This document shows, piece after piece, positions 9,847 through 18,029 of a DNA stretch of 40,954 nucleotides; positions within the stretch are counted from its first letter, which is position 1, and each line of letters starts with the position of its first letter. A program made the translations under genes and the position numbers. The notes under the pieces are model-generated. The model ran no database searches. It saw only the letters and a program-made list of their open reading frames with translations, and was not told the origin of the DNA. This DNA comes from Vulcanimicrobiota bacterium (lineage in GTDB: Bacteria; Vulcanimicrobiota; Vulcanimicrobiia; Vulcanimicrobiales; Vulcanimicrobiaceae), in the NCBI GenBank assembly GCA_027315245.1, contig DAHUYK010000012.1, positions 1 through 40,954 on the forward strand. The letters are read 5' to 3'.

Positions 9847-11358
9847 ATGGCGCGGATAGCGACGGCAGGCCAGGTCGGCGGCAAGGGGGGCACGAGCCGT
9901 TGGCTCGTCTCCCTGACCGTGATGCTCGGCATGATCATGGCGATCATCGACGCGACGATCGTCAACGTGGCTCTGCCGACGATCGCCGGAAACCTTGGCG
10001 CAACGATCGACGACGCTGCGTGGATCGCTACGGGCTATCTGCTCTCCGCGGTGATCATCATGCCCCTCAACGGCTGGCTGACGGCATACTTCGGACGGCG
10101 CAACTTTTACGCAGGCTGTATCGCTATCTTCACCATCGCGTCGTTCCTCTGCGGCACGGCGCACAGCATTTGGCAACTCGTCTTCTATCGCATCATCCAG
10201 GGAATCGGCGGCGGAGCTCTGCAGCCGACGGCGCAGGCGCTGCTCTTCGAGACGTTTCCGCCCGAAGAGCGCGGCGGTGCCATGGCGATCTTCGGTATCG
10301 GCGCCATGTTCGGTCCTGCGATCGGGCCGCTCTTGGGAGGCTATATCATCGACAACGCGACGTGGCCGCTCATTTTCTTCATCAACATTCCGATCGGCAT
10401 CGTCGCATTTCTCATGACGCTCTCGTTCATCGAAGCGCCGCACTACCTGCAAAAACCCAAAGGTGGAATCGATTTCTTCGGGCTCTCCTTGCTCGTCGCC
10501 GGCTTAGGCTCGCTGCAATACGTACTCGAGCGCGGGCAGCATGATGATTGGTATAGTTCGTCGACGATCACCGTTCTCACGGTCGTCTCCGTCGTGTCGC
10601 TGACGTGGTTTATCGTGAAGTCGCTGCGCGACCGGCATCCGCTCGTCGACCTGCGCCCGTTCCGCTTCAGAGAGTTTTCGATCGGCAACGTTCTTTATGC
10701 CGTACTCGGCTTCGGGCTCTTCGGCTCGACGCTGCTCATGCCGCTGTTCTTCCAGGGCGTTGCCGGCATGACGGCCTACGAGACCGGCTGGGTGCTCTTC
10801 CCCGGCGCCGTCGCGACTGCAATCTCGATGCTCGTTGCGGGCCGCATCCTCAATCGTGTCGACAGCCGGCTCATGATCGCCTTCGGCATCATTCTTTTTG
10901 GCGTCTCGTCGTGGATGTTGAGCTTTTTGAATCAGAATACCGGCTACTGGGACGTCTTCTGGCCGCGCGTCATTCAAGGCTTCGGGATGGGGTTTCTCTT
11001 CGTTCCCATTTCGACCGTCATGCTCGCGCCGGTGCCGCGCGAGGAGCTCGCCGGTGCCAGCGGCATCTCGAACCTCATACGGCAGATCGGCGGCAGCATC
11101 GGGATTGCCATCCTCACGACGATGCTCTCGCGCGAAGCTGCGATCGCATGGTCGGGACTCGCTGGCGGCGTGACGTCGACGCACGGGCAATCGATCGGAA
11201 CGCTGGCGCAGATCGTCGCGCAGCAGGCAGAGATCATCGCCTATAACTACGACTTCCGCATCGTCGCGATCTCGTTCTTCGTCCTGCTTCCGCTCGTCTT
11301 CTTCATGCGTCCACTTCATGGCGGACGTTCGGAAGCCGCGCCGGCAATGGCTGAGTGA
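9847..11358 (+). CDS. DHA2/EmrB-QacA family MFS drug exporter (14 TM)
   Basis: LGMIMAIIDATIVNVALPTIAGNLGATIDDAAWIATGYLLSAVIIMPLNGWLTAYFGRRNFYAG; strongly hydrophobic, DHA2 motif C. Confidence 0.93.
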   Translation: MARIATAGQVGGKGGTSRWLVSLTVMLGMIMAIIDATIVNVALPTIAGNLGATIDDAAWIATGYLLSAVIIMPLNGWLTAYFGRRNFYAGCIAIFTIASFLCGTAHSIWQLVFYRIIQGIGGGALQPTAQALLFETFPPEERGGAMAIFGIGAMFGPAIGPLLGGYIIDNATWPLIFFINIPIGIVAFLMTLSFIEAPHYLQKPKGGIDFFGLSLLVAGLGSLQYVLERGQHDDWYSSSTITVLTVVSVVSLTWFIVKSLRDRHPLVDLRPFRFREFSIGNVLYAVLGFGLFGSTLLMPLFFQGVAGMTAYETGWVLFPGAVATAISMLVAGRILNRVDSRLMIAFGIILFGVSSWMLSFLNQNTGYWDVFWPRVIQGFGMGFLFVPISTVMLAPVPREELAGASGISNLIRQIGGSIGIAILTTMLSREAAIAWSGLAGGVTSTHGQSIGTLAQIVAQQAEIIAYNYDFRIVAISFFVLLPLVFFMRPLHGGRSEAAPAMAE

Positions 11359-12728
11359 AGCTCGACGAGCGCCTGGCGGCGGTGCTTCCGCCGCGGACGC
11401 TCTTTGCCGTCGGCGGGCGCATCCGCGACGAAGTGCGCGCAGCCGTCGAGGGCAGAGAGGTCATCGTCAAGGATTACGACTACGTCGTTACGGGTGTGTC
11501 CGGCGACGATCTTCGAGAGAGGCTCGGACGCATCGGGCGCGTGGACCTCGTCGGAGCGTCATTTGCCGTGCTCAAGGTGATGACTGGTGACGGCGCCGCC
11601 GACGTGGCGCTCCCGCGGCGCGAACGGAGCACGGGCGTGGCGCATCGCGATTTCGACGTTGAAGGCGCACCCGGCATTCCTCTCGCCGAGGACCTGCGCC
11701 GTCGCGACTTTCGCATGAATGCGATGGCGCGCGCCATTCCGTCGGGCGAACTCGTCGATCCGTACGGCGGCGAAGCGGACGTGCGCGCAAGACGCATCGA
11801 CATCATCGAAGATCGCGCGTTCGAAGAGGATCCGCTGCGCATGTTGCGCGCCGCGCAGTTTGCAGCCCGGCTCTCCTACGCCCTGACGCCCCGAACGCTC
11901 GAGGCGATGCGCTCCGCCGCGCCGCTCGCGGCGAGCGTTTCCGGAGAGCGCGTCGCCGAGGAGCTCGCGAAACTGCTGACACGCGCGCGGCTGCCCTCGA
12001 TCGGCTTCGAAATCATGCGCGAGACGGGCGTGCTTGCGGTCGTCTTTCCCGAACTGGCGGAAGGCATCGGCGTGGAGCAAAACGAGTGGCATGCGTACGA
12101 CGTGTGGCACCACGCGCTCGCGACGCTCGACGCCGCGCCCCAAGAGGATCTCGTTCTTCGGCTCGCCGCGCTGCTCCACGACGTCGGCAAGCCGCGCACG
12201 AAAGCGGGCTCGCACTTTTACCGCCACGAGCACGTCGGCGCTGAGATGGCGCACGCACTCCTTGCGCGTCTGCGGTTTTCGAACGAGGTCATTCAGACGA
12301 CCGTCGAGCTCGTCGCACGGCACATGTATGCCGGGGATCCGTCGCTCTCCGACGCTGCGCTGCGCCGAACGATCCGGCGCATCGGCGTTGCGAACCTCGA
12401 ACGGCAGTTTGCCTTACGCCGTGCCGACGTTGCGGGCTCGGGGCTTCCGAAGCGCGGCGACGGTAACGAACGGTTCGAGGCGCGCGTTTGGGAAGAAGTT
12501 GCACGCAAGCCGGCGTTCTCGATTGCCGATCTCGCAGTCGACGGCGGCGACGTCATCGCGGCGATGGTTGCCTCGGGTTCGGCACCGGCGGGTTTCCGCG
12601 GCGACAGACGCGTCGGCGACGCGCTTGCGGTGCTCTTCGAGCAGGTCACCGAGCACCCCGAGCGTAACGAGCGCCAAACGCTCCTGGATCTATTGGACCG
12701 GCATCTGCGGGGTTCTCGCGTACCGTGA
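11355..12728 (+). CDS. CCA tRNA nucleotidyltransferase/poly(A) polymerase family with HD domain
   Basis: FAVGGRIRDEVRA, RDFRMNAMARAIPSGELVDPYGGEADVRARRIDIIEDRAFEEDPLRMLRAAQFAARL, HD motif LLHDVGKPRTK. Confidence 0.92.
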   Translation: MKLDERLAAVLPPRTLFAVGGRIRDEVRAAVEGREVIVKDYDYVVTGVSGDDLRERLGRIGRVDLVGASFAVLKVMTGDGAADVALPRRERSTGVAHRDFDVEGAPGIPLAEDLRRRDFRMNAMARAIPSGELVDPYGGEADVRARRIDIIEDRAFEEDPLRMLRAAQFAARLSYALTPRTLEAMRSAAPLAASVSGERVAEELAKLLTRARLPSIGFEIMRETGVLAVVFPELAEGIGVEQNEWHAYDVWHHALATLDAAPQEDLVLRLAALLHDVGKPRTKAGSHFYRHEHVGAEMAHALLARLRFSNEVIQTTVELVARHMYAGDPSLSDAALRRTIRRIGVANLERQFALRRADVAGSGLPKRGDGNERFEARVWEEVARKPAFSIADLAVDGGDVIAAMVASGSAPAGFRGDRRVGDALAVLFEQVTEHPERNERQTLLDLLDRHLRGSRVP

Positions 12729-13534
12729 CACGCATCATCGCGCTCGTGAATCAGAAGGGCGGCGTCGGCAAATCTACGACGGCCGTGAATCTCGGTGCGG
12801 CGCTGGCGATCCTCGGCAGCCGCGTTCTCGTCATCGACGACGACCCGCAGGGAAATACGACGACGGGCTTCGGCGTGGAGAAGAGCACGATCGGGCCGAG
12901 CACGTACGATCTGCTCATGCACCAGGCCTCGACCGACGACGCGATTCATCCGACCGAGATCGACGGGCTCCATCTCGTCCCCGCGACGATCAACCTTGCC
13001 GGTGCCGAGATCGAGCTCGTCTCCGAGCTGTCGAGGGAGACGCGCTTGCGTGAAGCGGTACTTGCAGTCGCCTCGCGTTACGAGTATGTGCTCGTCGACT
13101 CGCCTCCGTCGCTCGGGCTCCTTACCATCAACGCCCTCGTTGCTGCAACCGAAGCGATGATTCCCGTGCAAGCGGAGTTCTACGCGCTGGAAGGCCTTTC
13201 GCAGCTGACCGGCGTCGTGCACCGCGTGCGTGAGGCGCTCAATCCGTCGTTGCATGTCAGCGGCGTGCTCGTCACGATGTACGACGGGAGAACGCGTCTC
13301 GCAACGGAAGTGCTCGATGAGTTGGCGCGCTATTTTCCGCAGCAGATGTTCAAGACGCAGATTCCGCGCAACGTGCGCCTCTCCGAGGCGCCGTCGTTCG
13401 GCAAGCCGGTCATGCTCTTCGACCCGAAGAGCCGCGGAGCGCAAGCGTACATGGCCCTTGCGCACGAGGTCGCCGCGCAGCACGACCGGCAGCCATTCGC
13501 CTCGGCGCCGGCCGGCGCCGCACTGCCGTCATGA
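12725..13534 (+). CDS. parA: Chromosome partitioning ATPase ParA/Soj
   Basis: IALVNQKGGVGKSTTAVNLGAALAILGSRVLVIDDDPQGNTTTGFG. Confidence 0.97.
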   Translation: MTRIIALVNQKGGVGKSTTAVNLGAALAILGSRVLVIDDDPQGNTTTGFGVEKSTIGPSTYDLLMHQASTDDAIHPTEIDGLHLVPATINLAGAEIELVSELSRETRLREAVLAVASRYEYVLVDSPPSLGLLTINALVAATEAMIPVQAEFYALEGLSQLTGVVHRVREALNPSLHVSGVLVTMYDGRTRLATEVLDELARYFPQQMFKTQIPRNVRLSEAPSFGKPVMLFDPKSRGAQAYMALAHEVAAQHDRQPFASAPAGAALPS

Positions 13535-14391
13535 CCGTGAAACCGGCGAGGGGGCTCGGCCGCGGACTCGATGCGCTGCTCGGCGGTGCGCCGCTCCCAG
13601 TCGCTTCTGCTCCCGCGCCAGGCCTACGGGACATTCCGCTCGATCGTATCGTCCCTAATCCGCAGCAGCCGCGTAAGGCGTTCGACGACCTCGCGCTCGA
13701 AGAGCTCAAGCGCTCGATCGAAGAGCACGGCGTTCTCATACCGATCATCGTGCGTCCGCGCGGCGATCGCTTTGAAATCGTCGCTGGCGAACGGCGATGG
13801 CGTGCCAGCGCGGCTCTTGCCCGGCCGACCATAGCCGCGATCGTGCGCGAAACGAGCGACCGGACTTCGCTCGAGATGGCGATCGTCGAGAACCTGCAAC
13901 GAGAAGATCTCAACGCGTTGGAAGAGGCGGCGGGTTTCGCTCAGCTCATCGACGACTACGACTTGACGCAGGACGAGGTCGCGAAGCGCGTTGGAAAGAG
14001 CCGCCCGGCGATTGCGAACGCGGTGCGGTTGCTTGCGTTGCCGGACGCCGTCAAGGCAATGATCGCACAGGGAAAGCTCTCGGGAGGGCATGCGCGCGCG
14101 CTCCTCGCAGCGCCCGAACGGGAGCGTTCGCTGCTCGCGTCGCGTGCGGTTTCGCAAGATCTTTCCGTGCGCGCACTCGAGCGGCTGGCGTCGCAGCGTG
14201 CGGTGCAGCAGACGGCGCGCGCGGGACGTAAGGGCCTCTCTCCGGACGAGCAAGCCTTCGAAGCGCGGTTGCGCGAGCACTTTGGGATGCGCGTCACGCT
14301 CGTGCGATCCGGCGCAGGAGGACGAATCGAGTTTTCTTTCGGCAGCGAGCGCGAGCTGCTCGATTTGGGCGACCGGCTGCTGCGATCGTGA
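13531..14391 (+). CDS. parB: Chromosome partitioning protein ParB/Spo0J
   Basis: ARGLGRGLDALLGG, IVPNPQQPRKAFDDLALEELKRSIEEHGVLIPIIVRPRGDRFEIVAGERRWRA, HTH QDEVAKRVGKSRPAIANAVRLLALP. Confidence 0.97.
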   Translation: MTVKPARGLGRGLDALLGGAPLPVASAPAPGLRDIPLDRIVPNPQQPRKAFDDLALEELKRSIEEHGVLIPIIVRPRGDRFEIVAGERRWRASAALARPTIAAIVRETSDRTSLEMAIVENLQREDLNALEEAAGFAQLIDDYDLTQDEVAKRVGKSRPAIANAVRLLALPDAVKAMIAQGKLSGGHARALLAAPERERSLLASRAVSQDLSVRALERLASQRAVQQTARAGRKGLSPDEQAFEARLREHFGMRVTLVRSGAGGRIEFSFGSERELLDLGDRLLRS

Positions 14392-15014
14392 CGCGCGAGC
14401 GCGCGTCGTTGCTAGCGGGCATTTACGCTGTCGTGAACGAGTCTTCACGCGCGCAGGAGATCGCTGAAGCGGTGCTCCGCGCCGGCGTCCGGCTCTTCCA
14501 ATATCGTGCGAAACGCGGCATCAACGTACGGGAACTGCACGCACTGCTCGAGCTCGTGCACGCTGCCGGCGGACTGCTCGTGCTCGACGACGACTGGCGT
14601 GCAGCACGCGACCACGGATGCGATGGCGTCCACCTCGGGCCGGCCGACGACGGCTTCGCCGACCTTTCGCCGGTCCGGGCAGCCTTTGAGAACGGTGTGA
14701 TCGGCTTGTCGTGCGGAAGTGAGGCGGAGATGCGCCATGCTCAGCGCAACGGCGCTGATTACGCAGGCGTCGGGCCGGTTTTCGCGACGACGACGAAGGG
14801 CGACGCGGGTGAGCCCATCGGCGTTGCCGGTCTGAGGCGCATCGCAGGAGCGGCGCCGTTGAAAGTCGCCGCGATCGGCGGTATCAGCCCGGAGAACGTC
14901 GTCGGCGTGAAGGCGAGCGGGGTTGCGATGGCATGCGCGATCGGAGCGTTCGAGGCAGCCGATCCTTTCGCAACGGCACGTGCTCTCGTTGAGGCGTGGA
15001 ACGTGAAGCGCTGA
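14388..15014 (+). CDS. thiE: Thiamine phosphate synthase-like protein
   Basis: RAGVRLFQYRAKRGINVREL, LVLDDDWRAARDHGCDGVHLGPAD, GADYAGVGPVFATTTKGDAGEPIGVAGLRRI, VAAIGGISPENV. Confidence 0.9.
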   Translation: MTRERASLLAGIYAVVNESSRAQEIAEAVLRAGVRLFQYRAKRGINVRELHALLELVHAAGGLLVLDDDWRAARDHGCDGVHLGPADDGFADLSPVRAAFENGVIGLSCGSEAEMRHAQRNGADYAGVGPVFATTTKGDAGEPIGVAGLRRIAGAAPLKVAAIGGISPENVVGVKASGVAMACAIGAFEAADPFATARALVEAWNVKR

Positions 15015-15016
15015 CG

Positions 15017-15748
15017 ATGCCCACGGTGCTCTCGCTGGGAACCGCGCATCCGCGCAACGTCGCCGGCATCGGCCGCGATCTCGTCGTCGCCGGGGAGCTC
15101 GGCTGTTCGGTGGTGACGGCGGTCGCCGCCGTTACTGCGCAAGACGAGGCGTTGCGTGCACTCTTCGTGCTGCCCGTCGAGATGCTGCGCGCCCAGCTCG
15201 AGGCGCTTGAGAGAACCTCGATCGCCTCGGCACGTGTCGGGGCGCTCGGCTCGGCAGAGAACGTCGCGGTCGTTTCGAAGCATCTCGCCGATCGAGGCAC
15301 GATCGCCGTCGTCGACCCAGTGCAGGCGACGAGTTCGGGTCAGCGACTCATCGATGAAGAGGGCTGGCGCACCGTTCGGGAGCGGCTCGCGACGCTGCCG
15401 TTCGTCGTGCTCACACCCAACCTCGACGAGGCTGCTGCATTGCTCGAGCAAACGGGGCTTGCACGGCGAGACATGCCGCACGCCGCGGCGGAGCTGCGCG
15501 CGCGCGGTGCGAGCGCGGTTCTGCTCAAGGGCGGCCACGCGGAGGGCGATCCCATCGACGTACTCGCGACGGCGGAAGGCGTCGAGTCCTTTACCGCCCC
15601 GCGCTTGGACACGGTCATGCGCGGGCGGGGCTGCACGCTGGCCATGGCGCTGGCATGCGCTCTCGCGAATGGAAAGGGGTTGCGCGACGCGGTGCTCTCT
15701 GCGCGCGCGTACGTACGCACAAAGATGACGGCGTCGATACGCGAATAG
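15017..15748 (+). CDS. thiD: HMP(-P) kinase-like (ThiD/PfkB-type) protein, divergent N-terminus
   Basis: VVDPVQATSSGQRLIDEEG, VLTPNLDEAAALL, AVLLKGGHAEGDPIDVL, GRGCTLAMALACALANGKGLRDAV. ATG at 15017 preferred over the ORF-track start at 14996. Confidence 0.78.
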   Translation: MPTVLSLGTAHPRNVAGIGRDLVVAGELGCSVVTAVAAVTAQDEALRALFVLPVEMLRAQLEALERTSIASARVGALGSAENVAVVSKHLADRGTIAVVDPVQATSSGQRLIDEEGWRTVRERLATLPFVVLTPNLDEAAALLEQTGLARRDMPHAAAELRARGASAVLLKGGHAEGDPIDVLATAEGVESFTAPRLDTVMRGRGCTLAMALACALANGKGLRDAVLSARAYVRTKMTASIRE

Positions 15749-15755
15749 CCGCTCG

Positions 15756-16748
15756 ATGACCGTCGAGCGCCATCGCGTCATGTCAGGAATGCGCCCGACC
15801 GGCGGCCTGCACCTCGGGCACCTCGTCGGGGTCCTGACGCAGTGGGAGAGTTACTGCGAGAGCGCCGACGCGTTCTTCGAAATCGCCGACCTGCACGCGT
15901 ACACGACCGGATTCATGGATCCTCGAGCGATCCGCGACGAGCGCGAGGAGATGGTCGCCGTCTGGCTTGCGGCCGGCGTGGATCCGCAGCGGTCGACGAT
16001 CTATTTGCAGTCGGCCGTCACCGAGATCGCGGAGTTGCAGACGCTCCTCTCGATGATCGTCCCCGTGTCGTGGCTCGAACGCGTCCCCACCTACAAAGGT
16101 CAAATCGAGGCTCTCGGCTCGGAGATCGCGACGTACGGATTTCTCGGCTACCCGCTCCTTCAACTCTGCGACATTGCCGTCATGCGCGGCGACCGTGTGC
16201 CGGTGGGGCGCGACCAGCTCGCGCACCTCGAGTTCGGGCGCGAAGTCGTACGCCGTTTCAACTATCTGTACGGCGACGGCGCGCAGGTGCTCGTCGAGCC
16301 TCAGGCGACGCTCTCGCAGTTTGCGGAAGTGCCGGGAACGGACGGCCGCAAGATGAGCAAATCGTACGACAACGCCATCCTCATCGCCGACGACGAAGAG
16401 ACGACGACGCGCAAAGTGCGCTCGATGATCACCGATCCGCGCAAGATCCGGCGCGGAGATCCCGGGCGTCCGGAGATCTGCCCCGTTTTCTCGCTTTGGA
16501 AGTTTGTCAATCCGCTGCGGCTCGACGGCATCGCTGCGGCGTGCCGGTCGGGAGAGCTCGGCTGCGTCGCCGACAAAACGGATTTCGCCGAGCAGCTCAA
16601 CGTCTACTTACGGCCGGTGCGCGAGCGCCTGGCGGCCTACCGCACGGACCGTCCGTTCGTGGAAGATGTGATCGCGCGAGGCACGGAGCGCGCGCGCGAC
16701 GTCGCTCGCGGCGTGCTACGCGACGTGAAGCGCGCGATGAAGCTCTAG
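15756..16748 (+). CDS. trpS: Tryptophan--tRNA ligase
   Basis: VMSGMRPTGGLHLGHLVGVL (HIGH-like), GRKMSKSYDNAI (KMSKS). Confidence 0.95.
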   Translation: MTVERHRVMSGMRPTGGLHLGHLVGVLTQWESYCESADAFFEIADLHAYTTGFMDPRAIRDEREEMVAVWLAAGVDPQRSTIYLQSAVTEIAELQTLLSMIVPVSWLERVPTYKGQIEALGSEIATYGFLGYPLLQLCDIAVMRGDRVPVGRDQLAHLEFGREVVRRFNYLYGDGAQVLVEPQATLSQFAEVPGTDGRKMSKSYDNAILIADDEETTTRKVRSMITDPRKIRRGDPGRPEICPVFSLWKFVNPLRLDGIAAACRSGELGCVADKTDFAEQLNVYLRPVRERLAAYRTDRPFVEDVIARGTERARDVARGVLRDVKRAMKL

Positions 16749-17944
16749 GGTGCCTTGAACTGCGGGAGCGCGCGTGCGATCGCGGAGAGGGCCCAGTCGA
16801 TATCGGCGAGCGATGCCGCATAGGAAAAGCGCAAGTATCCGTCTCCGGCGCGTCCGAAAGCCGAGCCGCTCGTGCAGGCGACGCCCGCTTCTTCGAGCAG
16901 GAAGGTCGCCAACGCGCGTCCGTCCTTCGTGATCTTCGTGACGTTGGGAAACGCGTAGAAGGCGCCCTCGGGGAGTGTGCACGAGAAACCTGGGATCTCG
17001 TTCAGCCCCGAGACGATGCGATCGCGCCGTTCGCGGAACGTCGCGTTCATCGTGCGTACGGGCTCATCAGGACCGCGCAGCGCGGCGATCCCCGCATGCT
17101 GGACGAACGTGGCGACGCAGCTAAAGGTATTGTTGTTGAAGAGCGTTACGACGTTCGCTAGTCCTTCGGGCATGAGCGCGTAACCGAGGCGCCAGCCCGT
17201 CATCGCATAGGCTTTCGAGAAGCCGTCGACGACGATCGTGCGTTCGCGCATGCCTGGCAGCGCCGCGATCGAGACGTACTCCCGGTCGAAGTAGACGTTT
17301 CGGCTGTAGATTTCGTCGGCGAGCACCAAGAAGTCGTGGCGCTGCGCCAGATCGGCGATGCGCTCTAGGTCCTCGCGTTCCAGCACGCCGCCTGTGGGAT
17401 TGTGGGGTGAGTTGATGACGAGGAGCTTCGTGCGGTCGGAGACGCGGCGTTCGAGCTCGTCGAGGTCCATGCGCCAGTTGCGCTCCTCGCGAAGCGGGAT
17501 GGCGGTGACCTTCGCTTGGAGATAACTCGCCGCGGACGCGTACGCAGGATATGCCGGGTCGAAGTACACGAACTCATCGCCCGGATCGAGCAGCGCGCAG
17601 AGCGTGTTCCATATCGCGGGCTTCGCACCGGGAGTGATGACGACGTTCTCGGGGCCATAGCCGGGCGTGATGCGGCGGAAGCGGCTCGCGTACTCCGCGA
17701 TCGTTTCCCGAAGCTCGACGATTCCCGCCGAAGGAGTGTAATGCGTCTGCCCCCCGCGCAGCGCTTCGATCGCCGCCTCTTTGATGTGATCCGGCGTGTC
17801 GAAGTCGGGCTCCCCGATCTCCATGTGGACGACCCGGCGCCCCGTCGCCTCGAGCGCCCTTGCTCGCGCAAGGACCAAAAAGGCATTCTCGGAGCCGAGC
17901 CGATGCACGGCGGCGGCGATCCGGTCTTCGGTGACGGCGAGCAT
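16745..17944 (-). CDS. Pyridoxal-phosphate aminotransferase class I/II
   Basis: HMEIGEPDFDTPDHIKEAAIEALRGGQTHYTPSAGI, NSPHNPTGGVLERED, VVDGFSKAYAMTGWRLGY. Confidence 0.93.
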   Translation of the reverse strand: MLAVTEDRIAAAVHRLGSENAFLVLARARALEATGRRVVHMEIGEPDFDTPDHIKEAAIEALRGGQTHYTPSAGIVELRETIAEYASRFRRITPGYGPENVVITPGAKPAIWNTLCALLDPGDEFVYFDPAYPAYASAASYLQAKVTAIPLREERNWRMDLDELERRVSDRTKLLVINSPHNPTGGVLEREDLERIADLAQRHDFLVLADEIYSRNVYFDREYVSIAALPGMRERTIVVDGFSKAYAMTGWRLGYALMPEGLANVVTLFNNNTFSCVATFVQHAGIAALRGPDEPVRTMNATFRERRDRIVSGLNEIPGFSCTLPEGAFYAFPNVTKITKDGRALATFLLEEAGVACTSGSAFGRAGDGYLRFSYAASLADIDWALSAIARALPQFKAP

Positions 17945-18029
17945 CTATGGTCCCTTTCGTCAGCGGCAAAAAGCAGTAGAAATCCCTCAAGGTCGCCGAC
18001 CTGGCGCGCCGAATCAAGCATGCCCTACT

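Noticed and set aside
12293-13483. 396-aa minus-strand ORF antisense to cca/parA
   Set aside because: Antisense to strongly conserved genes; compositional artefact.
17796-18029. N-terminal extension of the DUF11 protein in the ORF track
   Set aside because: Overlaps the aminotransferase N-terminus in antisense and has no sensible sequence; ATG at 18030 preferred.
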